Positions 30,574-38,915 of a stretch of 64,000 bases of DNA are shown one piece after another. Source of the stretch: Flavobacterium fluvii (lineage in GTDB: Bacteria > Bacteroidota > Bacteroidia > Flavobacteriales > Flavobacteriaceae); assembly GCF_900129545.1 (NCBI RefSeq), contig NZ_FQWB01000003.1, positions 421,232 through 485,231 on the forward strand. The letters run 5' to 3'. Position 1 is the stretch's first letter. The number at the start of each line of letters is the position of its first letter. The notes beneath the pieces were generated by a model. That model did not search any database. It was not told the origin of the DNA and worked only from the letters and a program-made list of their open reading frames with translations. The translations under genes and the position numbers were made by a program.

Positions 30574-32769
30574 TTAATAACAATCAGTCACTATTTGTCC
30601 TTTGGCTTTATAATCTGCAATTCCTTTAGCTGTTTTGACAAGGCATAATTCATCAAGGGCAGATTCTACGTCCTTTTGCATGGCCAATGAACCGCAAATC
30701 ATTATAACGCCTCCGTGCATTAATAAATCCATAAAAAAATCAGCATCTCGCTTGATTAAATCCATCACGTAAAAATGGTTGTCTTCACGAGATAAAGCCA
30801 AATGAAAACTTTGGAGTTGCTGTTTCTGGATCATTTTATCGGCAAATTTTTTATAGCCCGAAACAGTTTCTGTTTCAGTTCTAAAACCGCAATACAAATG
30901 AATTGCTGTTTTTTTCTTGTTTTGTTCCATCATTCCAAGAAAGGGAGCAATACCGGTTCCATTCGAAATTAAGGCAACTTTGGAAGCTTTTTTCGGAAAA
31001 TGAAAAGCAGTGTTATTAATGATTCGAGCTTTTATAATCGAACCCTTTTCAACATTATATAAATAGCTTGATCCTAAACCTGAAGGATGCAATTTTACCA
31101 CCAATTGTATGTTGTCATCGTGATTTCCTATGGAGTAGAGGCGTTCTCGATTGTCGTTTGCAGGATAAATGGCCAATAAATCTCCCGAAGTAAATTTGGC
31201 ATTGACATTGGCCTGCAACGTGAGTATAAAAGTATGTTCGGTATCTGAAATGCTGGTTTTGTCCAATACTTTGAGCTTTTGCAAGCCTTTTGGCACTTCA
31301 TTATAAATTGATGGAGTGGTATAAAGAGGAATTCCTGTTTTGTCGCTCCATAATTTTACCCAAACTACAAATTCTTCAGAAGATTTGTCGTTTATGGTTT
31401 GTAGTTCCAGAAAACGTTCCGCCCAAGTTTGCTTGGCTAATTCAGTATCGATTTCATGGGCAAAACCACAAAAATCAGGATAGGATTTTGAACCAAAACC
31501 CACCACCGACACATTGATTTTTTGCTGTTGTTCGGTTTTGTTTACAAGAGAAATGAATTTGTTTGCATTGGCGGGAGCATCCCCCAATCCGTGGGTAGAA
31601 GTGAAAATGACAAGATGCTCGGCTTTTGGATAGGCGGCATAATTATTCAATTCAGCAAGGAAAACTTTTTCTCCGTGGGCGAGCAATTGTTTGTGGATGG
31701 CATTGGCAAATCGAAGTGTGCTTCCATTTTCGGAACCTACCAAGAAAATAAATTTACTTTCCTCGGCACCGTATTTGTTTTTGATGCGACTGGCTCTTCG
31801 TTTCAAGGTCATTGCAAAACCCGAATAGATGAAAAACAAAATGTTTAAACTTGCTATTCCCAAGATTATTGCCCACAAAATACTGGTTCGTCCCGTATGT
31901 AAATCCAAACTCAAATCCGATAATTGGGTTGTCATTGGAGACTTGGATTCACTTACCAAAGTACCGGTAATTTGGTTGACTTCGATTTCTCGGTCATTTA
32001 ATGTAATGATGTAATATTCTTCTGGATCATCCGAAAAAGGGAATTCAATTTTTTGGACATCCGACAAAAGCGTGGTTTTGAAAATGGAAGAATCCTCTTT
32101 TTTTGAAATAGTTGGGGTTTTTACAATTTCAGTTTTTTCTTCTGAATCTGTTTTTTCGAGGAAAAAATTAAATTTTTCCAATGTCAAATAGGTTCCCGAA
32201 AGTGCAATGACCAGAATGGGAATTAGCGACAATCGGCCTAAGAAAACGTGATAATATTGGGCGAAATTTTCTTTTACAATTTTGGAAAACAAACTTCGAA
32301 TGCTTCTTTGCCTGTTCAAAACGAGGGCAAAACCAGAAATGGAAATCAACACTAACAGAAAAGAAATAAAACCCACGATAAAACGGCCTGTTTCTTTAAG
32401 AAATAAGGAACGATGGAGTGCAGTTGTCCATTGTATAAACTCGCTTTTTTTGATGGGTTCTCCCAGTATTTTTCCAGTTCTGGGGTCGATATAGGCGTTT
32501 ACATCATTGTCTTCTTGGTCGATACCTTGCAACGTTACAAATTGATTGTGATCCACGTTCAATTCTGTTATTTCAGGATAGGTTTTGCGAAGTACAGGCA
32601 AGGTTTCTCCCAAGGTTATGGAATCGAAGTTTTCCACTCTATACCCTGGTGTTTTTTCTTGTATGGCATCAACGGCGAGAATGACACCGGTTACGGATGC
32701 CAATATCAAAAATGCGGCAGAAAAAACGGCCAAAGCCAAGTGGGAGTAACGCCAAAAAGAAAGAGTCAT
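30574..32769 (-). CDS. PepSY membrane protein fused to flavodoxin and FAD/NAD(P)H reductase domains
   Basis: Inner-membrane flavoprotein of 731 residues, probably a ferric-siderophore or periplasmic flavin reductase. Residues 1 to about 335 are a PepSY-type membrane domain with four hydrophobic segments (HLALAVFSAAFLILASVTGVI, GRFIVGFISFLLVLISISGFAL, RLSLIPILVIALSGTYL, ILWAIILGIASLNILFFIYSG). It has PepSY folds in the periplasmic loops and conserved histidines (WRYSHL, TALHRSLF, QYYHVFLGRL, LDLHTGR) that could ligate heme. Residues 345-490 are a flavodoxin domain (FLVGSENGSTLRFANAI, TSTHGLGDAPANA). Residues 515-731 are a ferredoxin-NADP reductase module (RLYSIGNH FAD motif, ALISNGTGIAPFLGMM, YCGFR, MICGSLAMQKDVESAL). 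The architecture resembles cytochrome P450 reductase joined to a membrane domain. The operon links it to DUF2271 and ApbE. Confidence 0.9.
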   Translation of the reverse strand: MTLSFWRYSHLALAVFSAAFLILASVTGVILAVDAIQEKTPGYRVENFDSITLGETLPVLRKTYPEITELNVDHNQFVTLQGIDQEDNDVNAYIDPRTGKILGEPIKKSEFIQWTTALHRSLFLKETGRFIVGFISFLLVLISISGFALVLNRQRSIRSLFSKIVKENFAQYYHVFLGRLSLIPILVIALSGTYLTLEKFNFFLEKTDSEEKTEIVKTPTISKKEDSSIFKTTLLSDVQKIEFPFSDDPEEYYIITLNDREIEVNQITGTLVSESKSPMTTQLSDLSLDLHTGRTSILWAIILGIASLNILFFIYSGFAMTLKRRASRIKNKYGAEESKFIFLVGSENGSTLRFANAIHKQLLAHGEKVFLAELNNYAAYPKAEHLVIFTSTHGLGDAPANANKFISLVNKTEQQQKINVSVVGFGSKSYPDFCGFAHEIDTELAKQTWAERFLELQTINDKSSEEFVVWVKLWSDKTGIPLYTTPSIYNEVPKGLQKLKVLDKTSISDTEHTFILTLQANVNAKFTSGDLLAIYPANDNRERLYSIGNHDDNIQLVVKLHPSGLGSSYLYNVEKGSIIKARIINNTAFHFPKKASKVALISNGTGIAPFLGMMEQNKKKTAIHLYCGFRTETETVSGYKKFADKMIQKQQLQSFHLALSREDNHFYVMDLIKRDADFFMDLLMHGGVIMICGSLAMQKDVESALDELCLVKTAKGIADYKAKGQIVTDCY

Positions 32770-32785
32770 TGATAATAAATTTTAA

Positions 32786-32836
32786 CATATAAGTCATATA
32801 AGTTTACGTTTTGTAAAATCTTATATGACTTATATG
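32786..32836. repeat. Perfect 17-bp hairpin between DUF2271 and PepSY/FNR genes
   Basis: CATATAAGTCATATAAG pairs with CTTATATGACTTATATG, and the loop folds further through TTTAC/GTAAA. There is no T run, so mRNA processing or differential expression within the operon is more likely than termination. Confidence 0.75.
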
Positions 32837-32860
32837 GTTTAATGCAAAAGCTGTTTTTTT

Positions 32861-33343
32861 TTAGATTTTGTTTAATCTTACGTAGCGAATATAACCTTTA
32901 CCTTCTGTTTTTGCCGCAATTCCTTCGGTTGTCAGAGGGATTTCAATATCAGTCACATAATATTTTTGATCTTCCACAGAGGTTTCAAAGCGTAATTTGT
33001 ATCCTTTGTTGATTTTTGAATCTTCAATTTCTATCGTGGTGATGCTGCGATCTCCACCAGTAACCGAAGCTCCTGTTTTGGCGCTGATATTTTCTTGTTT
33101 TTTGGAATGAAATTTATTCCATTCTTTAAGGGTTTTATACCATTTTTTGTCCTCGCCCATCACATAAAGTGTTTTTTCGTATTCGCCTTTTGCATTGATA
33201 AGCGAAACTACCACGTAAGCGCCTTCACCGACATAGTTCGACATTTGAAGCATGCATTTGTACTTGCTGGTTTGTGCCGTGGCTTGAAAAGACAATAGGC
33301 AGATTAGGGCTGTAGTTAGGCTTATTTTTAGTATTGATTTCAT
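32861..33343 (-). CDS. DUF2271 secreted protein, probable flavinylated electron carrier
   Basis: Exported protein of 160 residues; the signal peptide ends near FQATAQ. The DUF2271 core is clear: YKCMLQMSNYVGEGAYVVVSLINAKGEYEKTLYVMGEDKKWY. At residues 90-93 it has Thr-Gly-Ala-Ser, matching the [ST]GA[ST] consensus where ApbE attaches FMN (as in NqrB/NqrC), so Ser93 is the likely site. DUF2271 proteins have been linked to ApbE and PepSY by gene neighbourhood. The gene lies just upstream of the PepSY/FNR reductase and two genes before apbE. The inferred role is a periplasmic flavin carrier between the membrane reductase and an iron chelate. Confidence 0.85.
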   Translation of the reverse strand: MKSILKISLTTALICLLSFQATAQTSKYKCMLQMSNYVGEGAYVVVSLINAKGEYEKTLYVMGEDKKWYKTLKEWNKFHSKKQENISAKTGASVTGGDRSITTIEIEDSKINKGYKLRFETSVEDQKYYVTDIEIPLTTEGIAAKTEGKGYIRYVRLNKI

Positions 33344-33414
33344 ATACAGATAATTTCTTTTTATTTTGAGATAATTAGTGAAAAGCGGAAACTAATTGCC
33401 AATCACTAAAAAGA

Positions 33415-34929
33415 TTATTTTAAAAATTCTATTGATACGTTGTTTTTTGTCAAAGACTCGTTTTCTTTTGCCAAGGCGAAGGCACTTTCGTCAAAATCGG
33501 TTTTGATATCTGTTTTGGCGCCGATGGAAACCAAGTATTTCAAGATAACATCGTCTTTAGAAATCATTGCAGCTTTGTGCAAAGCAGTTAAACCATCCTT
33601 GTTTTTGGCGTTGATGTCGATTTTTAAATCGGCAATTTTCTTTAGTAAAACCAAGTCGTTTTTGACTACTGCAAAATGGTATAATGTACTTCCGTCTTTT
33701 TGTGGAGTGGCCAAGTTTAGTCCTTTGTCCTGCAGCAATTTTATTTTAGCGGCAAAAGGTTCTTGTTTGGGTGCAGTGGACGACTCTGGATTACGACCCA
33801 TTGTCATTTGTGGACGGTAAGATTGAACTAAATAAAACCCCAAGTTGTTTCCATCTTTGTCCAGTACTTTTACATCGGCTCCTTTTTCTAAAAGCAGTGA
33901 TGCCGCTTCAGGAGTTCCCAATTTTATGGACATCGTCAATGCCGATTCTCCTTTGTTGTTTTGAATGTTGTTGTTTTTCACAATAGACAATAACAGTTGC
34001 AATGCTGCTGTATCTCTAGCCGAAGCAGCAACCATCAAAGGAGTGTTTCCGTCGTTGTCGGCTTTGTTGGCATCTACTCCTTTGGACAAAAAGTAGTTGA
34101 TGATCTCGGTTTGGTTTGGTTTTGTTGCCAAAAAATGGAGTACAGTTTCTCCGGCTTTAGAAGTTACCGTTGGTTTTAATTTCAAATCCTCCACCAGGTA
34201 TTTATAGGTTTCAAGGGGAGTTGCGTCTCTACGAGAACCTTGTGCGGCAAAGATTAAAGCATTGTCAGTATATTTCACTCCTTTTTCCAACAGTGATTTC
34301 AATAGTGTTGTGTTGCCCGATTTGGAGGCATAATCGAAAGCGGTATTACCATCGTTGTCGACATCTTTAAGCGACAATCCTTTGGAAATAAAATAATTGG
34401 TCAGCGCAAGGTTTTTATCCGATGGAATTGCCATGAGGAGCAGGTTTAAGCCGTCTTTGTATTTTTTCGTTGGACTGGTTCCCGCTTTAAAAAAGGCGTC
34501 ATAAATTGCCGTGTTGGTTTGACCGCTAACGGCTGCAAAAGTTAGGGGAGTCTCTCCTTTGCTGTCTTCCAGGTTAATGTCTGACCCTTTAGCGATGAGG
34601 TATTCCACGATTTCAGCATTTCCTTTGTTGGCAGCCCAGTGAAGATAAATACGATTGTCGTGCGTGGATTTAGAAACGTTATTTCCGGGTTGTTCCAGCA
34701 AGAATTTTATGGTGGCTGCCGGTGCATCATTGTTTATGGCCATTACGGTTACATCAAAGGCATTTGGAGTTGATGCCGACGGGCTGTTGCCTTTTGCAAT
34801 TTCGGCTTTAACAGCGGTTACATCTGGGGCTGTTTTCCAAAAAGACTGCTCCAAAAGCGGGTTTTTTTGTTGCGCACTAACAAATGAAGTAGCGGCTAAG
34901 GCTAATGAAATAAAGAAATTCTTTTTCAT
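33415..34929 (-). CDS. secreted ankyrin-repeat protein
   Basis: Exported protein of 504 residues with signal peptide (FFISLALAATSFVSAQ). Ankyrin repeats run from about residue 85 to the end: DNRIYLHWAANKGNAEIVEYLIAKG, KGETPLTFAAVSG, DGNTAFDYASKSGNTTLLKSLLEKG, AGETVLHFLATKPN, DGNTPLMVAASARD, KGESALTMSIKLGTPEAASLLLEKG, DGSTLYHFAVVKND and DGLTALHKAAMISKD. It is the first gene of the operon with DUF2271, PepSY/FNR and ApbE, a combination recurrent in Flavobacterium. A scaffold role in the periplasm is plausible but not shown by sequence. Confidence 0.9.
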   Translation of the reverse strand: MKKNFFISLALAATSFVSAQQKNPLLEQSFWKTAPDVTAVKAEIAKGNSPSASTPNAFDVTVMAINNDAPAATIKFLLEQPGNNVSKSTHDNRIYLHWAANKGNAEIVEYLIAKGSDINLEDSKGETPLTFAAVSGQTNTAIYDAFFKAGTSPTKKYKDGLNLLLMAIPSDKNLALTNYFISKGLSLKDVDNDGNTAFDYASKSGNTTLLKSLLEKGVKYTDNALIFAAQGSRRDATPLETYKYLVEDLKLKPTVTSKAGETVLHFLATKPNQTEIINYFLSKGVDANKADNDGNTPLMVAASARDTAALQLLLSIVKNNNIQNNKGESALTMSIKLGTPEAASLLLEKGADVKVLDKDGNNLGFYLVQSYRPQMTMGRNPESSTAPKQEPFAAKIKLLQDKGLNLATPQKDGSTLYHFAVVKNDLVLLKKIADLKIDINAKNKDGLTALHKAAMISKDDVILKYLVSIGAKTDIKTDFDESAFALAKENESLTKNNVSIEFLK

Positions 34930-34987
34930 AAATTTTTTTATAAAGGTTCTTGTTAATTGGTAGGGTGTTTATTTAAATCTATTCTTG

Positions 34988-35020
34988 TTATTTAGATTAA
35001 ATAAAAATAATGCAAATATA
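34988..35020 (-). promoter_or_regulatory. Operator-like repeat and -7 box of the ankyrin-DUF2271-PepSY-apbE operon
   Basis: TATATTTG on the minus strand (35020-35013) is followed at once by the same 23-bp inverted repeat (34988-35010; half-site TTATTTAGA on the plus strand, inner ATTTA-GAT-TAAAT). Only the start-site copy is present. A TTTG exists at 35037-35034 but only 13 bp from the -7 box. Confidence 0.6.
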
Positions 35021-35120
35021 AAAATTAATATTACAAATACATATTAATATTGCCCTTTTACGAGTTGTTTTTTGTGCTTTTTTTTTGAAATTTTTCTTGA
35101 ATTTAGACGGTAAAAACAAC

Positions 35121-35160
35121 GAAAGGTTTAAAGCAACAGCTTTAAACCTTTCATTTTTTT
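35121..35160. terminator. Terminator after the PepSY gene
   Basis: Perfect 14-bp stem GAAAGGTTTAAAGC/GCTTTAAACCTTTC with loop AACA. It lies 22 bp past the PepSY stop; the T run is stronger on the plus strand but present on both. Confidence 0.7.
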
Positions 35161-35174
35161 AAAGAAAATTATGT

Positions 35175-36302
35175 CTAAGCGACTGCTGTTTTTTTCTTGT
35201 TTCGTCCCCACCAAATATAAAACCCTGATAAGGGAAGGCTGGCAATGAGCAAGCTGATTAAAAAAGCAAATATTTTTCCAGCCAATCCAAATACCGCTCC
35301 GGTGTGGATGTCATAATTCATTCGCATTATTTTATCGGCAAGACCGGCATTTTCGTATTTGCCAAAAATGTGGTTCACTTCTTTTTCTTCCAAAGTGTAT
35401 TGGTCAAAATAACGGTAATTGATTTTCCAGTAAGTTCCTTCCTCCGGATTGATGCTGACGGCAATAGCCGTGCTGTCAGTTTCTGGTGGATGTACTTCAA
35501 TGGATTTGGCGTGAGGATATTCTTTTTTCATTGATAACCAGATTTTATCCAATGCCTTTTCCGTGGTTGGAGTGGTTTTCTTTGAAATTGGATCTTCATA
35601 AATCAATGATTTTTCTCCTCCAAGTGCAGTGTAATAAGAGTAGGCAAACCATTGGAAACCCCAAACTAAACCTGTAATTGCAAAAATGAAGGCAATTAAA
35701 CACACATAAAAACCAGTTATGTTATGCAGGTCATAATTTTTGCGTTTCCATTTTGTTCCTTTTTTCCATTTGAACCGGAAACGTTGTTTTGTGGCATTTT
35801 TATTTCTGGGATACCAAAGGACTAGACCTGAAATTATTAGTGCAAGAAATATCAAAGTTGCCGAAGCTGCCACTGTTTGTCCAATTTCCTCTGGTAGCCA
35901 AAGATAGTAATGTCCGTCGAGGATAAAATGGAAAAATCCTTCTTCCATATTGACCTTTTCCAGTACTTTTCCAGTATATGGATTCAGGTAAACAATATGA
36001 TAATAAGTGGGTTCATAATGAAAAAATATGGCTTCAACAGATTTTTCTCCTCCATTGTATTTAACGGAATGCAGGGCTTTGTCGGGAAGTTCTTTTTTTG
36101 CAATTTGTTCCAATTGGGAAGGCAGTAGGAAGGGTTTGTCTTGTTTTTCGACAAAACGGTATTCCTCGGTGTAATTTTGAATTTCTTCCTGGAAAGCATA
36201 CAGGCAGCCTGTAATGGCAATAATAAACACAATTATGCCCGAAGACAATCCGAGCCATAAATGTATTTTTCCTATTGCTTTTTTGATATTATTATTTTTC
36301 AT
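35175..36302 (-). CDS. PepSY-associated transmembrane protein
   Basis: Inner-membrane protein of 375 residues of the iron-regulated PepSY_TM family, probably a ferric-siderophore reductase or assembly partner. Four hydrophobic segments: HLWLGLSSGIIVFIIAITGC, GQTVAASATLIFLALIISGLVLWY, ITGFYVCLIAFIFAITGLVWG and IFAFLISLLIASLPLSGFYIWWG. Two periplasmic PepSY-like regions lie between them (LNPYTGKVLEKV). Conserved histidines near the membrane (KIHLWLG, DLHNITG, YDIHTG) could bind heme. It follows the second siderophore receptor by 65 bp with no terminator, so the two form an operon. Confidence 0.9.
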   Translation of the reverse strand: MKNNNIKKAIGKIHLWLGLSSGIIVFIIAITGCLYAFQEEIQNYTEEYRFVEKQDKPFLLPSQLEQIAKKELPDKALHSVKYNGGEKSVEAIFFHYEPTYYHIVYLNPYTGKVLEKVNMEEGFFHFILDGHYYLWLPEEIGQTVAASATLIFLALIISGLVLWYPRNKNATKQRFRFKWKKGTKWKRKNYDLHNITGFYVCLIAFIFAITGLVWGFQWFAYSYYTALGGEKSLIYEDPISKKTTPTTEKALDKIWLSMKKEYPHAKSIEVHPPETDSTAIAVSINPEEGTYWKINYRYFDQYTLEEKEVNHIFGKYENAGLADKIMRMNYDIHTGAVFGLAGKIFAFLISLLIASLPLSGFYIWWGRNKKKTAVA

Positions 36303-36367
36303 TAAAAATGGATAAAACTCCCCACCAAAATGAGGAGTTCAATTAAATAAAACTAACTAACTCAAAA

Positions 36368-38719
36368 CTAAAATTTATAACCTACCGACAAACGTAAATT
36401 GGTTCCCGGTTCCGATTGCCAGTAATAGGTTTCGTTATAGGTATAATATCCTCCAGAATACAAATATGCGTCTAATATATTGTTGACCGTAAGATTAAAT
36501 GTCATTTTGTTTTTGGTGTACGTTACCCCACCATCCAAACGGAAATAATCGGGTAATTGCGTTTCATCGTTAGATGCAAACCAAGGTTTTCTGTCCACTT
36601 GATATTGGTATCCCAAAGAAAGTCCAAAGCCATTCAAGGCACCATTGTCTATTTTATAATTCAACCAAGCATTTTGAACGTGTTTTGATGTTCCCGCAAC
36701 TTGAGTCCCTATTAATGTTGGATCGGTATCTTCAGTAATTTTTGCTTCAGTAAAAGCATAGTTGATGATTACGTCAAGATTTTTGAAGATTTCTCCTCTA
36801 ATATCGGCTTCAAAACCTTTTACCTTTTGTTGTCCGCCTTGTTTGCTGAATTGTATTGCTCCAGAGTGTTCAGGGTCTGGGGTAAGTATGTTATTGTTTG
36901 TGATTTGGTACACGGTAAATACTGAATTCCATTTTCCATTCATCCAATCTCTTTTGAAACCAAGTTCAAGATTGGTTCCTGTTAGCGGGTCAAAACTTTT
37001 CCCTTCCCAATCGGTTCCGTAGTTTTCGTTAAAGGACTCATCCCTTAAAAAATAAACAGACGTGTTTTTGTTGATGGAATAACTCAAACCAAGACGAGGC
37101 GTGAATTTGCTGTCTTTGAAAGCTCCAGAATATACGTCAGATGTTTTTAATGTGGTATATCTGCCGGCCAATGTTAAACGAAGTTTTTCTTCAAAAAAAC
37201 CAATTTCGTCTTGTGCATAAAAGGCGGTATACCCATTTTTATATTGAAGTCCTCTTGTTTTGATGTCAATACTTCTGTCAAAAACAGGCATATTGGCAGG
37301 AGTAACAGTTCCATAAACAGGTTTGTAAATGTTGAGATCGGTAAGTAAGGCGCTTTGAACCCAGTCATAATAATTGATTTTGTCACTCAAGTCAATACCG
37401 GTGAGTATTTTATGATTGATGGAACCTGTTTTTTCCTGTCCGTTTAGGAAAAACTGACCTGTTTTTGCCACTGCATAATCTTCTGAAATATACACACGTC
37501 TTTTCATGATGCTGTCGTTAACACCTACAATGGCATCAGGCCACATCGACATTCCCACTTGGGTATAATTGAAGTATGAGGCTTGTCCGGTGAACTTCCA
37601 ATTGTTGCTTATTTTGTGGTCTAAAATGGCAAGGAGGCTTTTGTCGTTCATTTTTGTTGGAGAAAAATTCGGTTCGCCAGTAGTAAAATCTCTAGGTAAA
37701 TCGGCATATCCTTTTTTAGAAAAAACATAGTTGGAACCAATAATATTTACTTCAGAGAATTGATGGGTGTATTCCAATGTAATGGCAGTTTTGTCATCTA
37801 CCAAATATTTTAATACTGGTGCAATGGAGTAGCGGTTGTTGTAATCATAGTCACGGTGACTGCCTTTGGCTTGTCCCATTACATTAATACGGTACAATAA
37901 TTTTCCATCTTTTGACAGTTTTCCGTCTAAATCAAGAGAGGCTCTGTACATGTCAAAACTTCCAAATGTAATATTGGCTTCTCCTTTGTTTCGCCCACTT
38001 GGTTTTTTGGTTACCACATTATAAAGTCCGCTCGGGTTTCCGTTGGAAAGCATAAATCCAGCAGGGCCTTTTACAAATTCGATACGTTCCACCATACTCA
38101 TATCCTCTGTCAATGGTCCCCAAGTAGTACTCACGTTCATTCCGTTTCTAAAAGGTGCCACTCGGCTACCTCTCATGTTGATGTTGGCATAATTATCCCA
38201 GTGTTCCACTCTTGTCGCTCCACTCACGTTACGGGTTACACCTTCCAGCATATCATAAATTTGTTGATCCTGAATTAATTTTCCAGTGACAACCTGAATG
38301 TTTTGCGGAATCTCGATAATTTTTGAATCCAGACGCAACGAGGATGAAATTCTGTTGGTTTTGAAAGCACTTTTGTTGCTTAAAACGACCACTTCGTTCA
38401 ATTGGTTATTGGATAATCCAAGTTGAAGAGTGACCTGGGATGTTTCTCCTGTTTTTACTTCAACTTCTTGCTCCAAATCAGTATAACCTACCAAAGTAAC
38501 AATTAAAGTATGTGTTCCTGCTGGAATGCTTCTAAGTTCAAATTCACCATCATTATTGGCGATGGTTGTTCTGTTTAATGCTTTTACAGAAATTGAGACT
38601 CCCTCGGCTGGCTTGCCGTCGCTAGTTCCCACAGTTCCTTTGATGTTTCCTGTATTGGCATGTTGTGCCCAACTCACAAGAGAAAAGAAAAATAATGTTG
38701 AAAGTAAAAAATATTTCAT
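36368..38719 (-). CDS. TonB-dependent siderophore receptor with carboxypeptidase-like N-terminal domain
   Basis: Outer-membrane receptor of 783 residues. The signal peptide (FLLSTLFFFSLVSWAQ) is followed by a CarboxypepD_reg-like beta-sandwich (GNIKGTVGTSDGKPAEGVSISVK to about 95). Next come a TonB-box-like segment (LNEVVVLSN), the plug (EIPQNIQVVTGKLIQDQQ, NINMRGSRVAPFRNGMN, VERIEFVKGPAGFMLSNGNPSGLYNVVTKKPSG) and a barrel ending LRLSVGYKF. The plug belongs to the hydroxamate-type FhuA/FhuE-like subfamily by motif, but the ligand is not certain. It is the first gene of an operon with a PepSY protein. The promoter has the same layout as that of the receptor at 26946. Confidence 0.93.
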   Translation of the reverse strand: MKYFLLSTLFFFSLVSWAQHANTGNIKGTVGTSDGKPAEGVSISVKALNRTTIANNDGEFELRSIPAGTHTLIVTLVGYTDLEQEVEVKTGETSQVTLQLGLSNNQLNEVVVLSNKSAFKTNRISSSLRLDSKIIEIPQNIQVVTGKLIQDQQIYDMLEGVTRNVSGATRVEHWDNYANINMRGSRVAPFRNGMNVSTTWGPLTEDMSMVERIEFVKGPAGFMLSNGNPSGLYNVVTKKPSGRNKGEANITFGSFDMYRASLDLDGKLSKDGKLLYRINVMGQAKGSHRDYDYNNRYSIAPVLKYLVDDKTAITLEYTHQFSEVNIIGSNYVFSKKGYADLPRDFTTGEPNFSPTKMNDKSLLAILDHKISNNWKFTGQASYFNYTQVGMSMWPDAIVGVNDSIMKRRVYISEDYAVAKTGQFFLNGQEKTGSINHKILTGIDLSDKINYYDWVQSALLTDLNIYKPVYGTVTPANMPVFDRSIDIKTRGLQYKNGYTAFYAQDEIGFFEEKLRLTLAGRYTTLKTSDVYSGAFKDSKFTPRLGLSYSINKNTSVYFLRDESFNENYGTDWEGKSFDPLTGTNLELGFKRDWMNGKWNSVFTVYQITNNNILTPDPEHSGAIQFSKQGGQQKVKGFEADIRGEIFKNLDVIINYAFTEAKITEDTDPTLIGTQVAGTSKHVQNAWLNYKIDNGALNGFGLSLGYQYQVDRKPWFASNDETQLPDYFRLDGGVTYTKNKMTFNLTVNNILDAYLYSGGYYTYNETYYWQSEPGTNLRLSVGYKF

Positions 38720-38724
38720 GTTGC

Positions 38725-38747
38725 TTATTTAGATTGATTAAAAATAA
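38725..38747 (-). promoter_or_regulatory. Downstream operator-like inverted repeat of receptor gene 2
   Basis: The 23-bp element overlaps the predicted transcription start; on the plus strand the half-sites are TTATTTAGA and AAAAATAA. It is equivalent to the site at 29168. Confidence 0.6.
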
Positions 38748-38752
38748 CAAGG

Positions 38753-38783
38753 CAAATATAAAAACCATTTTTGGTTTGGCAAA
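38753..38783 (-). promoter_or_regulatory. Promoter of receptor gene 2 (-33 TTTG, 19 bp, -7 TATATTTG)
   Basis: On the minus strand, TTTG (38783-38780) and TATATTTG (38760-38753) are exactly 19 bp apart. Confidence 0.75.
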
Positions 38784-38785
38784 AC

Positions 38786-38808
38786 TTATTTAGAATAAAT
38801 CTTAATAA
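38786..38808 (-). promoter_or_regulatory. Upstream operator-like inverted repeat of receptor gene 2
   Basis: Half-sites TTATTTAGA and TCTTAATAA around 5 bp, just upstream of the -33 box. It differs by one base from the site at 29228. Confidence 0.6.
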
Positions 38809-38854
38809 TAGTTGTTAACATTATTTTAAGTGTTGCTTGAGAGGGTTTTATCCT

Positions 38855-38890
38855 AAAAAAGAATCCTGCTTTTAGGGAGCAGGATTCTTG
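38855..38890 (-). terminator. Terminator of the DUF6265 lipoprotein gene
   Basis: Stem AAGAATCCTGCT/AGCAGGATTCTT followed by a T6 run on the minus strand, 25 bp past the stop. Confidence 0.85.
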
Positions 38891-38915
38891 ATTAAGTTGA
38901 AAAAAGGGTGGTTTT

